This document shows, piece after piece, positions 63,522-64,000 of a stretch of DNA of 64,000 bases. Every line of letters starts with the position of its first letter. The stretch's first letter is position 1. Below the pieces are notes generated by a model that worked only from the letters and a program-made list of their open reading frames with translations, was not told where the DNA came from and did not search any database. The DNA is taken from positions 1-64,000 of the forward strand of contig CANETF010000005.1 in assembly GCA_947440575.1 (NCBI GenBank), given 5' to 3'. A program made the translations under genes and the position numbers. This DNA comes from Verrucomicrobiaceae bacterium. Lineage in GTDB: Bacteria > Verrucomicrobiota > Verrucomicrobiia > Verrucomicrobiales > Verrucomicrobiaceae.

Positions 63522-64000
63522 ATGATCACCCACACCGCCCGCCCCCTCAAAATCGTCCTCTACGAAGGCCAAGGCGCCATCCCCCTCTCCCCTGAAGCCC
63601 GCCTCAAAGTCCTCACCTCCCTCCTCGACCAGGGCTACGCCGTCTCCCGCGTCACCCCCGACGCCGCCCCCACTAAGACCGCCGACACCGACCACACCCT
63701 CCTCCTCCTCGGCCGCTTCCCCGACCGCACCCCGCCCTCCCTCGAAGACGCCACCGGCCGCATCCCCATCGAAACCCGCGACATCACCGACCTCGATGGC
63801 GACGCCGTCCTCGCCCTCGTCGAACGCCTCCGGGGCGAGCGCCCCATGAACCAGCCCGGCAAATGGAAGCCCTGGTTCCCCGTCATCGACTACTCCCGCT
63901 GCACCAACTGCATGCAGTGCCTCTCCTTCTGCCTCTTCGACGTCTACGGCGTCAGCGACGACAACAAAATCCAGGTCCAAAACAACGACAACTGCAAGAC
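63522..64000 (+). CDS. Iron-sulfur (ferredoxin-like) protein, partial at window end
   Basis: The frame opens at ATG 63522 and runs off the window after 159 codons. Residues about 1-110 are an alpha/beta region of unknown type ([31 protein letters not shown]). From about 117, [25 protein letters not shown] contains a CxxCxxCxxxC 4Fe-4S cluster motif (shown across two parts). A second cluster is expected beyond the edge. The likely role is electron transfer. The full protein and its partner cannot be seen. Confidence 0.8.
   Translation, partial: MITHTARPLKIVLYEGQGAIPLSPEARLKVLTSLLDQGYAVSRVTPDAAPTKTADTDHTLLLLGRFPDRTPPSLEDATGRIPIETRDITDLDGDAVLALVERLRGERPMNQPGKWKPWFPVIDYSRCTNCMQCLSFCLFDVYGVSDDNKIQVQNNDNCK

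Overview
The window reads as chromosome of a Gram-negative bacterium of the PVC superphylum, most likely Verrucomicrobiota. The sequence shows LPS-type envelope genes (a lipid A acyltransferase/GT9 fusion, an O-antigen ligase, a GT39/ArnT-like transferase), an RND efflux pump, and protein families that are typical of Planctomycetota and Verrucomicrobiota: DUF1501, ThuA, PmoA (DUF6807), a PVC-type CxxCH haem protein, PQQ-like propellers with LamG, and a Tat-exported Gfo/Idh/MocA oxidoreductase. No rRNA, tRNA, CRISPR array or prophage was recognised.

Layout. 0-5 kb: tripartite RND pump on the minus strand (adaptor, permease, outer-membrane factor cut by the window edge). 5-16 kb: mainly plus-strand genes (a decayed D-Ala-D-Ala carboxypeptidase homologue, pfkA, dnaX, an RsmA-Nudix fusion, two paralogous coiled-coil membrane proteins plus a small lipoprotein, aldo/keto reductase, a golvesin-like secreted protein). 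16-20 kb: a very large secreted PQQ-propeller/LamG protein. 20.3-21.3 kb: a heavily decayed IS256-family transposase. 21.4-26.6 kb: an unrecognised exported protein, an orphan ParA and a divergent SWIM-SNF2 helicase. 26.7-33.9 kb: a minus-strand run of a squalene-cyclase-like repeat protein, pyrD, accB, accC and the LpxL-GT9 fusion. 34-41.5 kb: secreted or redox genes typical of PVC bacteria, with a FabZ-like dehydratase among them. 41.8-46.7 kb: a giant metzincin protease with seven Ig-like domains. 47.0-47.7 kb: a decayed IS630-family transposase. 47.7-64 kb: H+-pyrophosphatase, Gfo/Idh/MocA oxidoreductase, HAD phosphatase, GtrA, aldolase/dehydrogenase, O-antigen ligase, GT39, PAP2, beta-CASP nuclease, scpB, pheA, an ArfB-like factor and the start of an iron-sulfur protein.

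Base composition changes along the window independently of gene orientation. By eye the plus strand is G-rich to about 26.6 kb, mixed or C-rich from about 27-35 kb, and strongly C-rich at the right end. This is the pattern expected when crossing a replication terminus (or a large inversion). The two dead transposases and the AT-richer middle fit that reading. A partly dif-like palindrome lies between convergent genes at 26.66 kb.

The most unusual items are: the RsmA-Nudix and LpxL-GT9 fusions; catalytic-residue losses in the carboxypeptidase homologue and in the prephenate dehydratase domain of PheA; replacement of two of the four zinc cysteines in DnaX; the coiled-coil pair with a repeated SDPF tail; and the orphan ParA/SNF2 pair. 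I found no convincing complete new defence or mobile system.
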